A stretch of DNA of 64,000 bases. It comes from Platanthera guangdongensis. Its lineage: Eukaryota > Streptophyta > Magnoliopsida > Asparagales > Orchidaceae. Under the pieces are notes generated by a model that did no database searches, was not told where the DNA came from, and saw nothing but the letters and a program-made list of their open reading frames with translations. Positions within the stretch are counted from its first letter, which is position 1, and every line of letters begins with the position of its first letter. The DNA lies in NCBI GenBank assembly GCA_039583875.1, contig CM077165.1:63972757-64036756 (forward strand). The letters are read 5' to 3'. The translations under genes were made by a program, and so were the position numbers. Below, piece by piece: positions 18,932 through 30,322 of the stretch.

Positions 18932-21900
18932 TGTAACGCCCCCGGTTTTTCTGTGTTCTGTTTGATCTTTGGCTGGCGTTACGATGGCGTAATTCCGGCT
19001 TTTTGCCCTTGTAGAGCGTGGTTTTAACTCTTAGGGTTCCCTGTGTAGCCTGTTAGCAAGATTCCCCAGCTAGCCGGAGTCTTTTTGATGACTCGGTTGG
19101 GCCTCTTAGGGAATGCTTGTATTTTGGCTTCGGGAGGTGTTATCCCGGGTTTCGTCCGTCGAATGCTAATTTCGACTTCGCAGTTGTGTTCGTAGCATGG
19201 GTTTTTAGCTACGGCGTGAATTTCGTCTGTTTCCGAGAAGTTTCAGATTTCGTGTTGTTTTGATATTAAGTATAAATAATTACTGAAGTGTTGATTGTTT
19301 ATTATTAAAACTGTTATATGTATATAGTCTTGGGTCAGTTTTAGGGCTGGGTTCCTTTTTGTTCTTTTCCTGTTTCTCTTCTTGCTTGAAGCCGTCGCCC
19401 GTCGCCTGTACGAGAGGAAGAGCACCGCCGGCCTACCCTAGGCTTCAGACGCCGATTCCTGGAGATTTAGCGGTCGGAAGTCGATTTCGAGAGCGGATCT
19501 GGACTGCCCTCGCGGGGATCTGTTTTTTTTCTGCTCCTCAGCTTGCTGCTCTGCGGCCAGATCCGTGAGCGGGGGAGGCCGCCGACCGAGTTCCTGGTAT
19601 TGAGGCAAGTGATGACCCTTCATCCTTGCCAAAGCTGATTCTTGTCTTTCTTTTGAGCTAATTTCTATCTCTTTCTTGTTTGGATATTATGTGTAAGCTA
19701 GGGTTTGTTCCCGACCACACTGTGGTTAGTGTAGAAAATTCCAGTTAACTCTCAGTTTTCCGAGGGATTGTGTCTATTAGGGTCAGTTTTGGTTCGGTTT
19801 AGGACGAGTAGCTGCCATTGCCGGTGAGTGTTGTACTCTAGAGAGAGAGTATCCTCGTCCTCTCTTCTGGTTGTGTGCTGGTTCTGGCGCCTGAATCCAA
19901 TCGGGGTGTCGACACCTTGTGTCGACACCAGCTAGTCAGGGTGTCGACACCTTGGTGTCGACACCGGCCAGTCGGGGTGTCGACACCTTGTGTCGACACC
20001 AGCTAGTCAGGGTGTCCACACCTTGGTGTCGACACCGGCCAGTCGGGGTGTCGACACCTTGGTGTCGACACCAGCTAGTCAGGGTGTCGACACCTTGGTG
20101 TCGACACCGGCCAGTTGGGGTGTCGACACCTTGGTGTCGACACCAGCTAGTCAGGGTGTCGACACCTTGGTGTCGACACCGGCCAGTCGGGGTGTCGACA
20201 CCACCAGCTAGTCAGGGTGTCGACACCTTGGTGTCGACACCAGCCAGTCGGGGTGTCGACACTAGGTGTCGACACCAGCCAATCGGTGTGTCGACACTTG
20301 GTGTCGACACCCGCAGCGGCAGTGTCGACACCGGCCGCAGTGGTGTCGACACTTGGTGTCGACACCCGCAGCGGCAGTGCCGACACCTTGGGTCGACACC
20401 GGCCGCAGTGGTGTCGACACTTGGTGTCGACACCCACAGCGGCCGTGTCGACACCTTGTGTCGACACCGGCCGCAGTGGTGTCGACACTTGGTGTCGACA
20501 CCCGCAGCGGCAGTGTAGACACCTTGTGTCGACACCGGCTCGTCGTGGTGTCGACACACCGTGTGGACACTGGGTGCTGTCCTTGTTCTGGGGTCAGGGA
20601 GACTCGGGGTTGGTTTGGTTAGGCGTGCAAGGCCGCGTCGGTTGGACCCGACGTTTTGCCTTGGGTTCATGTGTTTACTAGGACTGTTAGTGGTACTTTT
20701 CCCTAGGAGGGGGACATTGGGTGCTCGGTTAATCTCTTCATGCCGACTCTTGGGTCATGGCGGGTGGGGGAGTTTTTGGTGGCCTCTGGAGGGGTGGTTT
20801 TATGTGGAGAGCTGTGGCCACCGCCTGTTTGCCCCAGTTTGGGTTGGTGTGTGTGAGACCCTAAAGCTGCCACTGTTTGACCCCTTAGCCCTTTTTGGGT
20901 CTGATTTTGGTTATGCATTCAGACCCATGTTTTGACCACTGCCACTTACCCACGTGTTAGGACTGTTAGTCCCATTTTTGTTTATGCTTTTATTTCTTTT
21001 GGCATATGTATATGTCTTGATGCTGTTGCAGGTTTTATTGGTAGGGCATGTTGGTTCTAATGCTCGCCCTTGGTGTGCTCTCTGGTGTTTTAGACAGTAC
21101 TCTTTTCTTACTGCCTTCCTTTTTTTTCTTTTCCTTATAGCAGCTTGTTGCCGGGTTGGTAAACCCTTCATCTTATTTACTCATTAATCTATTGCTCTAT
21201 TTACTTTTGATTGTTCCCTTGCTGAGGTGTTCCTTTCTTGAATGCCTCAGGTCCAGGTTGTAGCCAGTTCAGCGGCTAGGTCTTTTGGAGGGCTTGTTGG
21301 TGGCCTCTAGGGTAGCTGTGATTGCTGATCCCCGTTTGCTGTGAGGTAGTTCTTTACTCTTCTGTAAAGATATACATACTCGCCAGTGGGTTCGTGTCAG
21401 GTTGTTGGCGCCCACTGGTGGCGTCTTGTGATGCTGAATATGAAGTTAAACTGCTGTTTTTGCCTATTTGTGGTTGATTACTTGCTTCTGGGAAGGATTT
21501 ATGCTAGCTTGCATGTTAGATATTTTAAAACCTAAAAGCATTATTATATGTACCCCATGCATAGCATGTTTCTAAATCCAAGACACTATTTTTCCTCAAT
21601 GTAAAACGCTATTTTTGATACTTACTATATTCACCTTAGAGTCGTGCCCGCATAAGTCGTCCCCCGGGGACACTTATGCTCATTTAGGGTGTCACTTAAT
21701 TGAACCAAAGTATTTACTGCTGCGTATAAATATAGTTTTAACAGTGGACTAGCTGATCCACCGTGCCGAGGGATACGGCCAATTATCAAAACTGATTTTC
21801 TTTCATACTTAATTAACATTTTTTTTCCTTAAAATCTAACGTCTGGAGTTTTGCCTGAGCGTGTGCAGTTATCCCCTGCACGACGTGGCATCACGGAGCG

Positions 21901-21954
21901 TGTTTTCACTTACTCTGATACGTTTTTACCGTTGAGAAAATGCGGGTTGTGACA
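18932..21954 (+). repeat. 3' LTR of element G (3023 bp)
   Basis: Near-identical to 10476-13460 outside the palindrome array and about 38 bp longer overall. Starts TGTAACGCCC and ends GTTGTGACA, followed by the TSD CCCGT. The array at 19905-20575 has a different unit order from the 5' copy. Confidence 0.93.
19905..20575 (+). repeat. GTGTCGACAC tandem array, element G 3' LTR
   Basis: Same units as in the 5' LTR but rearranged: it has more alternating CAGCTAGTCAGG and GGCCAGTCGGGG units and lacks some right-half units. Open frames within it are array artefacts. Confidence 0.92.
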
Positions 21955-22633
21955 CCCGTGTCCAGGGCCGTGTCCCCCATTCGTCGTCAAAACCGACGCG
22001 CCTGGAACAGCACACGGGCATTCAACACGCCCGTGTTCGACCTGACACGCCCGTGTCCCAACTGACACGGCCGTGTGGTCGGCCGTGTGCCTCCATCGAC
22101 ACAGCCCCGAAAACAACCCGAGAACTACACGGGTATTGGACACGCCCGTGTCCTTGCCCGTGTCTACCTCAACACGCCTGGGCTCCAGGCCGTGTTCACT
22201 GTCTCGACACTTCGTCTAGCGAAGTTCGTCGACTGACTGACATGGCCTTGGACACGCCCGTGTCCTAGGCCGTGTGCCTTGTCTCGACACATCGTCGAGC
22301 AAAATTCGTCGACTCCCCGGGCCGAGTGTCGACACGGGCTCGACACGCCCTGAGACACGCCCGTGTCTCAGGCCGTGTGCCCTGTCTCGAGACATTATCG
22401 AGCGAAAATGTCGACACCCCGGGCCGGTTGTCGACACGGGCTCGACACGCCCTGAGACACGCCCGTGTCTCAGGCCGTGTGCCCCATCTCGACACTTTGT
22501 CGAGCGCAAAATGTCGACTAAGAGGCCAAGTCGTTGACTCCAGCCTGACATGCCCTGGGACACGCCCGTGTCCCAGGCCGTGTGCCCCCTGCCAGAAACC
22601 AAATTTCCCTCTTCAAAAATTTGGGGTGTTACA
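21955..22633 (-). repeat. 3' LTR of element F, proximal U3 part (after element G)
   Basis: Resumes F's LTR with the right TSD of G (CCCGT, 21955-21959) and ends GGTGTTACA at 22633, next to F's PPT. It matches 28690-29373. It consists largely of the tandem motif block described for 22196-22620. Confidence 0.92.
22196..22620 (-). repeat. About 103-bp tandem repeats with two palindrome classes, element F U3
   Basis: Four units begin with GACACGCCCGTGTC at about 22251, 22354, 22455 and 22559. Each joins this CACG-CC-CGTG inverted repeat with GTGTCGACAC-like and TTCGTCGA motifs. A less regular stretch (21960-22195) holds more CACGCCCGTG copies. The other LTR carries the same block. Confidence 0.88.
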
Positions 22634-22648
22634 ACTTTCTCCCACTTA
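22634..22648 (-). other. Polypurine tract of element F
   Basis: On the - strand AAGTGGGAGAAAGT directly precedes the LTR start TGTAACACCCC. Confidence 0.75.
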
Positions 22649-22691
22649 AAAGAATTTCGTCCCGAAATTACGAAGCAATAGGGAACACAAC

Positions 22692-25600
22692 TTAAATGGT
22701 ACCTGATTTGAAGAGCGCTGGATACTCTTCTAACATGGCTTGTTCTCGCTCCCAAGAGTGCTCCTCACGACCGCAGTTGTCCCATCGGACTTTCACGAGT
22801 TTAACCTCTTTATTCCGCAACTGCCGAGTCTCTGAATCCTCTATATCAATTGGACGGACTCGCGTCCTCAAGTATTCCTCTATCGGTACCGATGCCGGCT
22901 CGATCACCACACTAGCCTCCACCAAGGCTTTCCTCAAGATGGAGACATGAAAGACGTCGTGCAATCCACTCAGCTCCGCGGACAACGCCAACCGATAGGC
23001 TGCTTCTCCCACCCGTTCAACAACTTCAAAAGGGCCCAAAAACCTTGGACTCAACTTCTTGAGTCGGCGAATCCGTGAAACGCCTTTGAACGGCTTGATC
23101 TTTAAATAGACTCAATCACCTACCGCAAAGTCCAACTTCCTGTGACGAGCATTAAAGTATTTTGCTTGCCGGTCTTGCGCCACCTTCATACGCTCTTGAA
23201 TGGTCCGTACCATCTCACAAGCGTCAACTACCACCTCTTTTCCCAAAATTTTGGTGTCTCCCGCCTCTGTCCAAGACATCGATGTTTGACACCGTCTCCC
23301 ATAAAAAGCTTCGTATGGCGCCATTTTTACACTTGCTTGATAACTGTTATTGTACCCGAATTCCACCATGAAGAGGTGATCTTCCCACTTCTTGCCGAAG
23401 TAAAAAACGCACATTCTCAGCATATCCTCCATAGTACGGTTCTTTCTTTCGGTTTGCCCGTCAGTTTGAGGATGGAACGTCGTACTGAACTTTAGCTTCG
23501 TGCCCAAACTCTTCTGAACCAATCTCCAGTCCTTAGACGTAAACCGTCCATCTCGATTGCTGACTATGCTCTTAGGAATCCCATGCAGTCGTACAATGTT
23601 GCGAACAGATAACTCCACCAGCTTCTCCACGCTGTCCTCCTTCCGATTTGGTATGAAGTGGGCCACCTTGGTTAAGCGATCCACGATCACCCAAATAGCA
23701 TCATTACCCTGCTGCGATCTACGCAAACCATGTACAAAATCCATGGAGATGTCATCAAATTTCCACTCAGGGATTGGAAGGGGCTTCAGGAACTCGCCCG
23801 GCTTCTGACATTCGGCCTTCACCAAGGCGCAAGTTCGGCAACGATTCACATACAAAGCTACGTCCCGCTTCAGCCCCGACCACCAAAAGGATTTCTTCAT
23901 ATCCAAGTACATCTTTGTACTGCCCGGGTGAATGGAGTACTTTGTGAAGTGAGCCTCAAACATCAACTCCTCACAGAGTTTGCCAAACTGCGATACACAA
24001 ACCCTTCCGTCCTTCCTCAGAATTCCATCAATCATCTCCCAGGCGCTGCTCTCGCCATTTTGAGCCTCCAACACATATGGTTGAAACTGCACATCCAACT
24101 GAGTCGCTTCCCGAATGCGATCGGACAAGTCATTCTGTATTTCAATCTAGTTCAACTGAGCCACGCTGGACTTGCCTCTCGCAACACATTCTAAACTAAG
24201 GGACTCCCATTCCGGTACCAACCGCTCATCATGAGCTTCGATCCAATTCCCTTGCCCCGAGTACTTTCCACTCAAGGCATCCGCCACCACATTGGCTTTA
24301 CCTGGCGTATACTGAATCGCCACCTCATAGTCTCCAAGAAACTCAACCCACCTGCATTGCCGCATGTTCAAGTCCTTTTGATCCAAGAGATACTTCAGGC
24401 TTTTATGATCCGTGAAGATCTCCACCTTTGCACCGTACACATAATGTCGCCAAATTTGCAACGCAAAAATTACCGCCGCAAACTCCAAGTCATGGACGGG
24501 GTAATTCCTCTCATGAGGCTTTAGCTGTCTAGACCCAAAAGCTATCACCTTGTCATGTTGCACCAAAACGCAACCCAAACCGCATCCTGATGCGTCACTG
24601 AAGATCTGAAATCTCTCGGTCCCTTGCGGTAGACTTAGGATTGGAGCCATCATCAGTCTTTCCTTCAGTGCCTAAAATGCTTGACTGCACTCTTGAGTCC
24701 ACACAAACTTATGATCTTTATGAGTGAGTGAGGTGAGGGGTAGAGCTATCCACGAAAAATTCTCCACGAATCTCCTATAATACCTGGCTAGTCCAAGAAA
24801 ACTTCGGACTTCCGCCACGGTCCTCAAAACCGGCCAATCTCTGATGGCTTCCACTTTTGTTTGATCCACTGCCACCCCATCCCCACTAATCACGTGGCCC
24901 AAAAATGCCACCTTCGCTAACCAGAATTCGCACTTTGAGAACTTTGCATACAGCTGATTCTCCCTCAACACTTGCTAGACCACTCTCAAGTGCGTCTCAT
25001 GCTCCACTTCCGATTTTTAATACAACAAGATGTCATCAATGAAGACAACCACAAAAGAATCCAAGTATTCCCGAAATACTCGATTCATAAGGTCCATGAA
25101 CACAGATGGCGCGTTCGTCAGCTCGAACGGCATCACCGTAAACTCAAAGTGTCCGTACCTCATACCAAAGGCAGTCTTGGGTATGTCCTCGTCCCGAATT
25201 CGCAGCTGATAATAGCCTGACTTCAAGTCCAATTTTGAGTACACCACCGACCCCACCAACTGGTCAAACAAGTCGTCTATCCGAGGAATCGGATACTTAT
25301 TCTTAACGGCCAGTTTGTTCAGCTCTCGGTAGTCTATGCACAGCCGCATAGTACCGTCTTTCTTCTTTACAAACAACACCGACGCGCTCCACGGCGAAGA
25401 ACTGGGTCTAATATAACTTTGCTCCAACAGTTCCTGCAACTGTACTTTGAGTTCAGCCAACCTCTTTGGTGCCATCCTAAACGGAGGACGTGACACCGGC
25501 CTAGCCTCCGGCACTAACTCGATCGAGAAGTCGATCTCCCGCCGAGGAGGAGCTCCAGGAAGTTCATCCGAAAACACATCCTTAAACTCTGCCACTACGG

Positions 25601-26060
25601 GCACTTCCTCAATAGAAAACTGGGAGAGAAGAACCTCCAATAGCGCTACCAGCGCTACACCACCCTGGTTAACCGTCCGCATCAATTGCATGGCTAAAAT
25701 CAGGGAACAGGCCACTCCACAAAGGCCCTCAATTTGGACTTCCGCTTGCCCTTTGCTCCTTACGGTCACTACCTTAGATAGGCAATCAATACTGGCGCGC
25801 TGCTCTGCAAGCCAGTCCATGCCCAAAATGACATCGAACTCAACCAATGGTAAAATCGCTGCTAACAAAACGAAGTCAACTCCGTCCAGCTCCCACAAAT
25901 GTGCCCTTTGGCCCCGGTGGTCATGGATGACCCACTGGGCATGCGCACTTTCAGCTCCGCGTCCGCCAAGAAAGACTCAAATCCTATTCTACGGACGAAG
26001 CTCTCCATAAGAAAGGAGTGCGATGCTCCCGTATCCGATCAATACCCAAGCGGTCCACTA
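22692..26060 (-). pseudogene. Pol of element F: protease, RT, RNase H, integrase, chromodomain (multiple stops)
   Basis: Read right to left: protease DTGASHSF near 26030, [15 protein letters not shown] with [20 protein letters not shown] and FIDDILLY, RNase H with FTDHKSLKY, integrase zinc region and core (SMDFVHGLRRS, then PQTDGQTERKN), and a C-terminus ending VRWDNCGREEHSWEREQAM like a Tekay chromodomain. From 25898 to 22692 one frame is kept, but stops fall at about 25017, 24972, 24672, 24147 and 23109. The integrase core reads VSNRDGRFTS where VSDRDGRFTS is usual, so a catalytic Asp is lost as well. The copy is dead but easily recognised, and is closest in this window to element H. Confidence 0.9.
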
Positions 26061-26160
26061 GAGTGAGAACGTCCAGGCGTCCACTTGCCTGGTAGTGAAA
26101 CCCTCACGTCGTTGGGTTCACTACCGATCACTCTCCAATATCTTGGTAGCCTCAACTAGC

Positions 26161-26673
26161 TCAATAAAACCAGCTCTCTTCATGGAAATGAGGGGTTGCC
26201 TCAGATTCTCTCTCTATATCATCTGTCATCGTCGTTCCCGCGTAACGACCCAAACGGGTGAACTCCTGCATGTACTCGTCCACCGTCTTGTCTCGCTGCA
26301 TTAAGTGCAGAAACTGCCTCTGAAGGGCCAACCGTGTAGAAACGGGAATGTACCCCTTTAGAAAAACATCCCCAAATTCCTCCATCTACGGGGTACGTCC
26401 AGGGAACTGGCGGCCGCTATGGCTCACCCACCACAACTTGGCGTCTCCTTCGAACATGAACGCTGCATACTCCAATTTCTTTTCTTCTGGCGTCTCTGCC
26501 ACCCTCAAAAGCTCTTGAATTCGAACCCACCAATCCTCTGCATCCGTTGGCGTACCAACTCCCTTGAACGACGGGGGATGGAAGCTCAGGAAATACTTCA
26601 TGTATCGGTCTCCATGTCCGACAACCACCCTTTCCGCTAAAGGCTCCACTCTCCTGGCTTCTCCACCTGGCAC
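26161..26673 (-). pseudogene. Gag of element F, truncated
   Basis: A Ty3/Gypsy gag domain (DAEDWWVRIQELLRV, AKLWWVSHSGRQFP, then FLHLMQRDKTVDEYMQEFTRL) with an in-frame stop at 26386-26388. Only about 100 bp separate its end from the protease motif, and no CCHC knuckle is visible, so the nucleocapsid part appears deleted. Confidence 0.82.
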
Positions 26674-26786
26674 GGCCGTCTCCAGGGATCAGTCTCTAAT
26701 CTCAAGACTTAAACATAAGGACACTCATGGTCCCGCGTTACTCTTATGTGGATAACTTCTCTACGCACTTAACTTGAATCTAACCT

Positions 26787-26800
26787 CCCTCTGATACCAA
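26787..26800 (-). other. Primer-binding site of element F (tRNA-iMet type)
   Basis: On the - strand TTGGTATCAGAGGG, two bases inside the 5' LTR. Confidence 0.82.
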
Positions 26801-26802
26801 AT

Positions 26803-29373
26803 TGTTACACCTCCCCTATAATGACCGTATAATATGGGTCCGGCCGGGGCCCCATAACATACGGACGCCACAGCTTTAGTATTATAAGATGATATAACTA
26901 CCCACACACAAAACTCTTTGCACAACACAGCGGAAACACAATGAAGACTAGAAGTTATCCACCACTACAAGAGTAATAAAAATGGCCCTTATGGCCTTAC
27001 CACATAAGAGAGTCCAAACTCAAATAATACAACAGTCATGAAAGTGCATAAGCACTCCTAGTCTACCTCGGCGTGCAAGCCGGACAACGAGAGTCTCAAA
27101 CATACAATATCATATAAGTAGAGTTACAAAAGAGGGGAACACTTCATGAGGCTTAGGCCTTTCTGGCCGGCGAGCTAACTCCTGCTTGCGATCCTTGCCC
27201 TGTAGACATTATTAGTAACGTGGGTCAGCAAAGGCTGACCTCAAACTGTATAACCAACACATCTCCTCCCGACCGCCCCTAACAGACCCCGGGGAACCCT
27301 CCAACCTGCAAGTCAGCACTTCGTATGAAATTTATAAATATAAACAAGAAGTGCATTAAGAACAAGCTTGGATGTCTCAAACATCATACACGTTCTCTAC
27401 TGGTTGAACATATAATATAAAAAAGGGGCCTACTTATGCAACATTTATGCAACCACCCGGGTTTCACCCAAGGCACCCTATAGCGTATGCATCTAGCACA
27501 ACATCACATCAATTGGGTACTCAACGTTTCTCCATTGGCATAAAGCCGCAAACAAAAAGGGAGACACAATTCCCCCCAACGGCACACAAGCCGCCACATG
27601 GAACTCTTTCCTAGGCCCCACCCGCTCAAGGTCTTAGTCCCGGGCTTGCCTACAAGCTCTGACGTCCCATGTCAGGATTCCAACAAACACACACTGACCG
27701 ATTCTAAGAAGCCTTGCTGGACCCCACCCGCTCATGGCCTCATTGCCCGGGCTTGCCCCTTGCTTGGCATTCTCGTCAGTCTCACAAAAGGGGACTAGTC
27801 TCTCCGGGACACTCTCCGCACATGACGTGTACGTCACGGGATAGCCAGCCGACCACGGAGACACAACCACGCCTTGGCACATCACAAACTGGGATAATTC
27901 CACCCTAGTCCCTCATTTGTACTGCAGCGTTCCCGCACACCAAGGAAACCATCTACCACCAATGCGAAACTATCCTTATCCACCAAGGAAACCATCTACC
28001 GCCATTGAGGAGCTAACCTTGTCCGGTTCCGGCTACACGTACTCACTTGAGAAAAAGGGGAAAACATCACCACATCACAAACGGCATCTTGCCGCAACGG
28101 ATCTCCACGAATCCTTAAAGCTCGTATGCAACATCCCCGAGTCGGACTAACGGCCGCGACTACGGCTTCACCCACCATGCCTAATCCACTAACGGAGCGG
28201 ATCTCTAATGCAAAACATGTCGGGGACGGACTCAATCGACCCGGAGGTTCCTCTTGAACCTTGGCGACCCAAACCCCTCTCATTTGAGTGTTTGGTGCCC
28301 AAAAACTAGAAAAGAAAAGATGCTAAGACATGCATCCTAAAACCGAGGGGAGAAGTGTCGTTATCTTCCGACTCCTCTTCCTAGCCATGGCAAAATAGCC
28401 GGATGAAAACCTTCGCATTGTTCTAGCCTCCGCGGATCTGTACTCGGCTCGTGATTTGGAGCACAGAAACCTCTCCAACAGCTAGATCTCCACTTCCCCT
28501 TCTTCCTTGCTCTCCCTTCTCTCTAAAACTTTAGAAAGAGAACCACTCAAAAGAAATGAGGGCTTCTAAGGGTCCAATCTTGTGTATATCCCATCAGGAA
28601 CAACCCACAGCCGTTTGATCCCAAATTAAAGAAACAAACGGCCTTGATTCGGGCCTGAAAAGATAAAACTGGGCCGAACACGGCCTGGCACACGCCCATG
28701 TCCAGGGCCGTGTCCCCCATTCGCCGTCAAAACCGACGCGTCTGTAACAGCACACGGGCATCCGATACGCCCGTGTTCGACATGACACGCCCGTGTCCCA
28801 ACTAACACGACCGTGTGGTCGGCCGTGTGCCTCCATCGACACAGCCCCGAAAATAACACGAGAACTACACGGGTACTGGACACGCCCGTGTCCTTGCCCG
28901 TGTCTACCTCAACATGCCTGGGCTAAAGGTCGTATTCACTGTCTCGACACTTTGTCGAGCGAAGTTCGTCGACTGACTGACATGGCCTTTGACACGCCCG
29001 TGTCCTAGGCCGTGTGCCTTGTCTCGACACTTCATCGAACAAAATTCGTCGACTCCCCGGGCCGAGTGTCGACACGGGCTTGACACGCCCTGAGACACGC
29101 CCGTGTCTCAGGCCGTGTGCCCTGTCTCGACACATTGGCGAGCGAAAATGTCGACACCCCGGGCTGGTTGTCGATACGGGCTCGACACGCCCTGAGACAC
29201 GCATGTATCTCAGGTCGTGTGCCCCATCTCGACACTTCGTCGAGCGCAAAATGTCAACTACGCAGCCAAGTCGTCGACTCTAGGCTGACACGCCCTGGGA
29301 CACGCCCGTGTCCCAGGCCGTGTGCCCCCTGCCAGAAACCAAATTTCCCTCTTCAAAAATTTGGGGTGTTACA
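26803..29373 (-). repeat. 5' LTR of element F (2571 bp)
   Basis: Uninterrupted copy of the LTR split at 8597-10475 and 21955-22633. Its ends are TGTTACACC at 26803 and GGTGTTACA at 29373. On the - strand, U3 starts at 29373 with the CACGCCCGTG/GTGTCGACAC block. Open frames at 27598-28283 recur in the other LTR but have no protein signature. Confidence 0.92.
28690..29330 (-). repeat. Palindrome block of element F 5' LTR U3
   Basis: Counterpart of 21955-22620. GACACGCCCGTGTC units lie at about 28991, 29094 and 29299, with a degenerate one near 29194, and GTGTCGACAC and TTCGTCGA motifs lie between them. Confidence 0.88.
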
Positions 29374-29378
29374 TGGTG
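29374..29378. other. Right TSD of element F (TGGTG)
   Basis: Matches 8592-8596; element C's gag resumes here. Confidence 0.9.
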
Positions 29379-30190
29379 TCTTGTCAAATCTGGGCTTATC
29401 ATCCTGCCTGGATGATTTCCTTCAGAAATCCTTTCTAGCCATCTTATAGAACCTTTTTGCAAAGAGGCTCATGAGTTCATTATTTGAAGTTGAGGTCTCA
29501 GTTTCCTCAGATGCTTTGAAGGCTATGCTGTGATCCTTTCTCACTGGAGTTGTTGCCTTCTGTTCTACTACTTCTCTTGATTTGATCAGCTGCTCATAGG
29601 ACTTTAATTTTCCTAGCAGAGATTCAGTTGATATCTCATTTAGGCTTTTGGCTTCTTTGATTGGCCAAATTCTGGAGTCCCAAGAGCTAGGGAAGCACAT
29701 CAATATCCAAGGTTTTTAGCTCATTGATGATTGAGCTCAACCTATTATACATGTCAGCCACTGATTCAGCCTCATCCTTCTTGAAATTCTCATACAGGGA
29801 TATGAGATTGGATCTCTTGTCTTTCCTTTCATCTGCTGAACTAGCTACCATTTTGTTGAGGGAATCCCAAATGGCCTTGGCTGAGGTGCACTCAGACACC
29901 TTTTGAAATATGTCATCTGACATAGTTTGAGCCAAGATGTTCATTGCCTTAGCATCTGCCATTTTGGCTTTCTTGTAAGCTTCATTGTTCTCTAGAGGTG
30001 GTACTGCAGTCATGTTTGTTGAGGTGCTTGTAGAAGTTGTAGGTGCTGGAGGTACTCCTGTCAAGATAGAAGAGAAACGATCCTCATCAATAGAATTCAT
30101 ATATAATCTGATTCTTGCCTTCCAGATGGCAAATTTGTTAAGATTGCAAACTGGAGCTCTGATGCTTGCATAATCTTTATTTTGCGTCAT
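29379..30190 (-). pseudogene. Sirevirus-like gag, N-terminal half (element C)
   Basis: Starts MTQNKDYASIRAP at 30190. NKFAIWKARIRLYM is the Copia gag N-terminal signature, followed by AKAIWDSLNKM and a helical region (LYENFKKDEAESVADMYNRL) of the UBN2/Copia gag type. A frameshift near 29700 moves reading to a second frame ending in AKRFYKMARKDF. Then F interrupts, and the CCHC knuckle follows at 8583. Confidence 0.87.
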
Positions 30191-30306
30191 TTCTGTGAAG
30201 AAATAAATCTAATAACAAAAACAAACAAACAGATCTAACAAGAGGGATCTTTGTGGTTCAGGTGTTAGCCTGTACAATCAATTAAGGTATGGTATTTTAA
30301 CCAACC

Positions 30307-30321
30307 TGGCTCTGATACCAA
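30307..30321 (-). other. Primer-binding site of element C (tRNA-iMet type)
   Basis: On the - strand TGGTATCAGAGCCAGG, two bases after the LTR end CTTTCA: a good match to the initiator tRNA-Met 3' end. Confidence 0.88.
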
Positions 30322-30322
30322 T

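Larger units (their letters stand above)
10476..21954 (+). mobile_element. Element G: Ty3/Gypsy chromovirus (Tekay/Del-like), complete
   Basis: An 11.5-kb element with 5' LTR 10476-13460, PBS at 13464, gag 14135-15463, pol to 18811, PPT and 3' LTR 18932-21954. TSD CCCGT is at 10471-10475 and 21955-21959. It is inserted in the palindrome-rich U3 of element F's 3' LTR. The LTRs are closely similar outside their arrays. Pol carries few lesions: a frame change near 15430, a one-base loss near 16063 and TAG at 16850-16852. Confidence 0.95.
8597..29373 (-). mobile_element. Element F: Ty3/Gypsy chromovirus (Tekay/Del-like), - strand, hosting element G
   Basis: A complete element with TG..CA LTR ends (TGTAACACC and GGTGTTACA), TSD TGGTG on both sides, PBS at 26787-26800, decayed gag-pol at 22692-26673 and PPT at 22634-22648. 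The 5' LTR is 26803-29373. The 3' LTR is split into 8597-10475 and 21955-22633 by element G. Without G the element would be about 9.3 kb. Confidence 0.93.
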
